NCBI GenBank assembly: GCA_023435825.1
Contig: JAEZMB010000261.1
Coordinates: 1 to 64,000 of the forward strand
DNA length: 64,000 nucleotides
Reading direction: 5' to 3'
DNA from: Pseudomonadota bacterium
Lineage (GTDB): Bacteria > Desulfobacterota > Desulfovibrionia > Desulfovibrionales > Desulfovibrionaceae
The translations under genes were made by a program, and so were the position numbers. The number at the start of each line of letters is the position of its first letter. Position 1 is the stretch's first letter. The notes under the pieces were generated by a model. It was not told the DNA's origin. It did not search any database and saw only the letters and a program-made list of their open reading frames with translations. This document shows positions 60,453-64,000 of this stretch, in pieces.

Positions 60453-62549
60453 TTAGGGAAGTAACGGCGAGGCGATCACAAAAAAGGGATGGCTGCCCGG
60501 GGCCAGGGCGAGATGGGTGTAACGGTCCACGCGCCGGCCCACGTAACGCACGGTGCGGCCGGGGGCGGCGGCTTCCAGCACCGGGCCGCCCGTATCCGTG
60601 GCCGAGGGTTCGAACAGCCAGACGGCCAGATCCTTGCGCGGCAGCACGACCAGTCCATCCGCGGCGGCGTCATAGGGCACAAAGGCCCATTCCTCGGTGG
60701 GTTCGCCCTTGGGCGGATCGGGCAGAAACGGCCCCAGGGCTTCGGCGGCCAGGGCATCGACCACCACGGCCCCGGCCAGTTCGGGCGGCACGGCGGTGAG
60801 GCGCAGGGCCAGATCGCCCTGGAGCACGGGAAAGCCCGGGGCGGCGATGCTGACCTGGCGCAGGTCCACGGCGCGGCCCGGGAAGGGAAAGGCGGCCATG
60901 CGCCGCACGGCGGCGTGACGGGTGGCCTGGAGCAGTTCCGGACCCTGGCTGGCCTTGACCGCGTCGTCGTCGGCATAGCCGTAGCGCTGGCGGATAAACG
61001 CCTTGTACTTCTGGTGGGAGCCGAAATAGACGTAGGAAAGCCAGGGTTTGGGATTAAATCCGTACTGGCTGTAGAGCGCGTCGAGGCGGGGCAGGGTTTC
61101 GCGCATCATGGCGACGTTGCCCAGGCACAGCCCGGCCAGGATCAGCAGGCTGGCCAGCCGCATGGCCCGGGAGCGCGTGGCCCAGGGCAGCAGCGCCAAG
61201 GCCAGGGTCCACACGCCAAGGATGGTCTCCCACCACAGCCAATCGCGCAGGATGGGCCGGGCGCTCAAGACGGCGCAGCCCAGCCCCGCCCCCGCCACCA
61301 GGACCGCCCCGGCCGTCACGGCCGGCCCGAGCCGCCGCGACCGGACCCAGACGAGAAAAAGCCCGGCGGCGGCCACAAAGGCGGCCAGCGTCGCCGGCTC
61401 GTAGCGCCAATACGCCACGAAGCATTGCCCGTACTCGGCCAAGGGCTTGGGCGCGACCATCTCGCCGCGCAAAAAGGCCATCTTGTACAGGACAAGCAGG
61501 TACTGCCAGCCCAGCCCGAGCTTGGGCAGGACCAGGAAGACCAGCAGCCCGCAGAAAGGCAGCCCCGCGCCAAGCAGGGTCAAAAAGCGCAGCAGCCCGC
61601 GCGCCGCCGGCCGGGCCAGCCAGGAGCCGGTCAGCCCGGCGGCGCAGGCCAGATACACAAGCAGAAACAGGCCCGAATAGAGCGTGGGCCGGTAGCGTTC
61701 GGTAAAGCTCCACACCCCTTCCGGCGGCTCCACAAACCAGGCCAGCGCCAGCACGACGGCGAAGACGGCCAGATTGGCCCAGGCCAGGAGGCGATAGCCG
61801 GTCTCCCGGCCCGAAGCCGGCGTCGGCCACCACTGCGCCAGCCGCTCTCCCCGGGCGGCCAGGACAAAAACGAAAAATACCGGCGTGGCCAGGACATAGA
61901 GAACGACTTGGAGCTTGGTGAGCACGGCCAGCCCCAGGCACAGGCCGCTGGCCAGAATCCAGGCCGCCCGGCCCCGGCCGGGCGGCCTGTCGGCCGAGCA
62001 GGCCAGGGCCAGCAGCCCCAGGCTCCAGTAGAAGACAGCGTACAGCTCTGTGCGGTTCATGGAGGCGTGGTAGAAAAACGAGGACTGGGTCAGCAGCACG
62101 GCGAAAACCACCGGAGCCAGCACGGCCGGCAGCCGCGCCAGGCGCAGCAGGGCCAGCCCCAGGCACAAGGCGCTGCAAAGGGCGAGGATGGGGGACAGGA
62201 CACGGACGGCGTCGGTGAGTTCGGCCACGCAGGCCAGCGGACTCATGGCCCTGGCCAGCTCGTCCAGGCTGACGGCCGAGACCATGCCCAGGGCCTGGGT
62301 CAGGCTTATCCAGAGGTCCGCGATCAGGTACATGCCGAAACCGGGGTGGTTCACATGGTCGGGATGCAGGCCGCTGCGCAAGACCACCATGTCCAGGACG
62401 GTGACGAGATCCATGTCCCAGATGAAATAAAAGGGGAAGCGACCCGAGAGCCACAAATAGGCCCAGCCGGCCAGCACGAAGGCGGCCAGGGACGCCGCCG
62501 CGCTCCAGCGGCGCGACGCCGCGTCGTTTCCCTGCTGCGTCGATGGCAT
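60453..62549 (-). CDS. Large GT-C-like membrane glycosyltransferase
   Basis: A 698-residue protein with twelve or so membrane helices in the first 520 residues and a soluble C-terminal domain of about 170. After the first helix, FIWDMDLVTVLDMVV has the aspartates typical of GT-C enzymes of the GT39/GT83 type. It is 26 bp upstream of the methyltransferase-GT2 fusion, whose GT2 half could supply its lipid-linked donor. GGAG lies ahead of ATG 62549. Confidence 0.65.
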   Translation of the reverse strand: MPSTQQGNDAASRRWSAAASLAAFVLAGWAYLWLSGRFPFYFIWDMDLVTVLDMVVLRSGLHPDHVNHPGFGMYLIADLWISLTQALGMVSAVSLDELARAMSPLACVAELTDAVRVLSPILALCSALCLGLALLRLARLPAVLAPVVFAVLLTQSSFFYHASMNRTELYAVFYWSLGLLALACSADRPPGRGRAAWILASGLCLGLAVLTKLQVVLYVLATPVFFVFVLAARGERLAQWWPTPASGRETGYRLLAWANLAVFAVVLALAWFVEPPEGVWSFTERYRPTLYSGLFLLVYLACAAGLTGSWLARPAARGLLRFLTLLGAGLPFCGLLVFLVLPKLGLGWQYLLVLYKMAFLRGEMVAPKPLAEYGQCFVAYWRYEPATLAAFVAAAGLFLVWVRSRRLGPAVTAGAVLVAGAGLGCAVLSARPILRDWLWWETILGVWTLALALLPWATRSRAMRLASLLILAGLCLGNVAMMRETLPRLDALYSQYGFNPKPWLSYVYFGSHQKYKAFIRQRYGYADDDAVKASQGPELLQATRHAAVRRMAAFPFPGRAVDLRQVSIAAPGFPVLQGDLALRLTAVPPELAGAVVVDALAAEALGPFLPDPPKGEPTEEWAFVPYDAAADGLVVLPRKDLAVWLFEPSATDTGGPVLEAAAPGRTVRYVGRRVDRYTHLALAPGSHPFFVIASPLLP

Positions 62550-63047
62550 ATCCTCTCCAACGTCTGACGAAACGGGCTGGGGCCGTTGCACGAAACGGCC
62601 AAGGACTCTGTTGGACCCGGGCGGCCGGCGGCTCCCGGCTGGACCGTGGTCCGAAAAGACCGGACCAGGCCGCCGCATTCGTCGCGGCTGTAGATGATTA
62701 CGCCCAGTTTGTCGATGCCGCGCCGGGTTTTCCCGGCTGGCGCGGCCCGCCGGTAACGGCCTGTTTCATCGCCAACCACGGCTCGCGACCGCAACTCCGC
62801 CGGGCGCGCCACGGCGGCGACGCGGATCATGGACGCCAGGGCCACGAAAACACTTTTCAGCCTACCCCAAGGGTGTCATGACACCGGGGACGCCCGGACG
62901 CGGCAATGGTCCGGGCGTGGGCGCGACAGCGTCTTCGTCCCCGGGCGGGCCGTCGCGGGAGACGCGACCGGGCTTCCCGACGCCGCCGGCCGATTCCTGT
63001 CCGCCAATGCGGGTGAACGTAAAATCTGCAAGGATAGCATTTTCGTC
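62550..63047. promoter_or_regulatory. Divergent regulatory region with a 14-bp palindrome
   Basis: About 500 bp without genes between divergent transcription units. It carries the perfect palindrome GGTGTCATGACACC at 62872-62885, a plausible operator. No clear promoter pair was found. Confidence 0.4.
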
Positions 63048-64000
63048 ATGGATTCCAGGATACCCTTCAATCGACCGTTCATCGCCGGGAAAGAGCTGTC
63101 CAACATCATCGAGGCCGTGAACCACGGCCAGCTTTCCGGAGACGGGCACTACAGCAAATGCTGCCAGAAATGGCTGCAGGAACAGTTCGGTTGCAGCCAG
63201 GCCCTGCTGACCCACTCCTGCACGGCGGCGCTGGAGATGGCCGCCCTGCTGTGCGACGTGGGTCCCGGCGACGAGGTCATCATGCCCTCGTTCACCTTTT
63301 CCTCCACGGCCACGGCCTTCGTGCTGCGCGGGGCCACCCCGGTGTTCGTGGACATCCGCCCGGACAACCTGAATCTGGACGAAAGCCTGCTCCAGGACGC
63401 GCTGTCCCCCCGCACCAAGGTCATTGTCCCGGTGCATTACGCCGGGGTGTCCTGCGAGATGGACTGCATCCTGGATCTGGCCCGGCGCAACGACCTGCTG
63501 GTGGTCGAGGACGCGGCCCAGGCCTTTTTTTCCTCGTACAAGGGCCGCAAGCTGGGCAGCCTTGGCCATTTCGGCTGCCTGAGCTTTCACGAGACGAAAA
63601 ACATCATCAGCGGCGAAGGCGGCGCGCTGCTCATAAACGACGACCGCTTCCGGCAACGGGCCGAGATCATCCGGGACAAGGGCACCAACCGGTCCCAGTT
63701 CTTCCGGGGACAGGTGGACAAATACACCTGGGTCGACCTGGGGTCCTCCTATCTGCCCAGCGAACTGATCGGGGCCTTCCTGTGGGGCCAGATCGAGGAG
63801 GCCGAAGCCATCATCGCCGACCGGCGCCAGTCCTTCGACGCCTATCTCGAAGCCCTGGGACCGCTCCAGGAGGCGGGCCATCTCCAGCTGCCGCGCATCC
63901 CGGAAGGCATTTCCAACGGCCACATCTTCTACATCGTCACCGATTCCCTGGAAACGCGCGAAGCCCTGTCCGCCTATTTGTCCGAGCACGGCGTCTCGGC
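63048..64000 (+). CDS. wecE: WecE/RffA-type sugar aminotransferase (partial)
   Basis: The first 317 residues of a DegT/DnrJ/EryC1 aminotransferase, open to the window edge. PFNRPFIAGKELSNIIEAV, THSCTAALEMAALLCDVGPG, PSFTFSSTATAFVLRGATPV and the PLP lysine in HETKNIISGEGGALL match dTDP-4-amino-4,6-dideoxygalactose transaminase. It installs the 4-amino group on dTDP-4-keto-6-deoxyglucose. AAGGAT lies 12 bp before ATG 63048. Confidence 0.88.
   Translation, partial: MDSRIPFNRPFIAGKELSNIIEAVNHGQLSGDGHYSKCCQKWLQEQFGCSQALLTHSCTAALEMAALLCDVGPGDEVIMPSFTFSSTATAFVLRGATPVFVDIRPDNLNLDESLLQDALSPRTKVIVPVHYAGVSCEMDCILDLARRNDLLVVEDAAQAFFSSYKGRKLGSLGHFGCLSFHETKNIISGEGGALLINDDRFRQRAEIIRDKGTNRSQFFRGQVDKYTWVDLGSSYLPSELIGAFLWGQIEEAEAIIADRRQSFDAYLEALGPLQEAGHLQLPRIPEGISNGHIFYIVTDSLETREALSAYLSEHGVS

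Overview
GC-rich bacterial DNA given over almost entirely to surface-glycan chemistry. Codon and base use, together with the mix of glycosyltransferases, radical SAM enzymes and a legionaminic-acid operon, suggest a Desulfovibrio-type deltaproteobacterium. That is an inference; there is no rRNA or tRNA gene in the window.

Layout. 1-3786: a methyltransferase fused to a toroid domain, an RHH/ParE toxin-antitoxin pair and a small radical SAM/SPASM protein. 4052-21511 (minus strand): one tightly coupled 17-gene operon, mostly with ATGA-type overlaps. It encodes a legionaminic/sialic-acid-like nonulosonic acid pathway (LegF, LegI, LegG, LegC, a PtmE-like nucleotidyltransferase, a NeuD/LegH-type acetyltransferase) with an amidination set (HisF- and HisH-like ammonia suppliers plus a PP-loop sugar amidotransferase), tailoring enzymes, a second CMP-acyl-sugar synthetase and putative transferases. 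21512-22596: no gene recognised.

22597-25665 looks like a plasmid maintenance module. It has a ParA ATPase, a winged-helix protein with features of a replication initiator, and a serine resolvase with a candidate res site. About 31 copies of a 13-bp repeat lie inside the winged-helix gene. Because 13 is not a multiple of 3, the array runs through all three reading frames and is therefore a DNA-level repeat. This is the most striking signal in the window.

25811-31744 (minus strand): methyltransferase, GT4 glycosyltransferase, a GT-A/radical-SAM fusion and a sulfotransferase. 32697-58916 (plus strand, with one minus-strand acetyltransferase): a nucleotide-sugar cassette (RfbF-like, two or three SDRs, RfbC-like), a 2041-residue protein combining sulfotransferase-like, coiled-coil, repeat and three glycosyltransferase domains, an SGNH/citrate-lyase-ligase-like fusion, a second sugar cassette with a polyprenyl-phosphate GT2, a B12-binding radical SAM protein, three GT-C-like membrane proteins, two paralogous small anchored proteins, an asparagine-synthase-like amidotransferase and a formyltransferase. 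58958-62549 (minus): a methyltransferase-GT2 fusion and a fourth GT-C-like membrane protein. 63048 to the end: a WecE/RffA-type sugar aminotransferase cut by the window edge.

A second repeat family, about 95 bp long with a conserved AAAAATAC-N4-GTATTTTT palindrome, sits between gene blocks (3844-3934, 3945-4044, 22509-22605, 30892-30986, and a degraded copy at 1-155). Together the genes make activated sugars (legionaminic acid derivatives, CDP- or NDP-deoxyamino sugars), decorate them (acetyl, formyl, amidino, methyl, sulfo) and transfer them to surface carriers. No Wzx, Wzy or ABC exporter was seen, so the export machinery must lie elsewhere.
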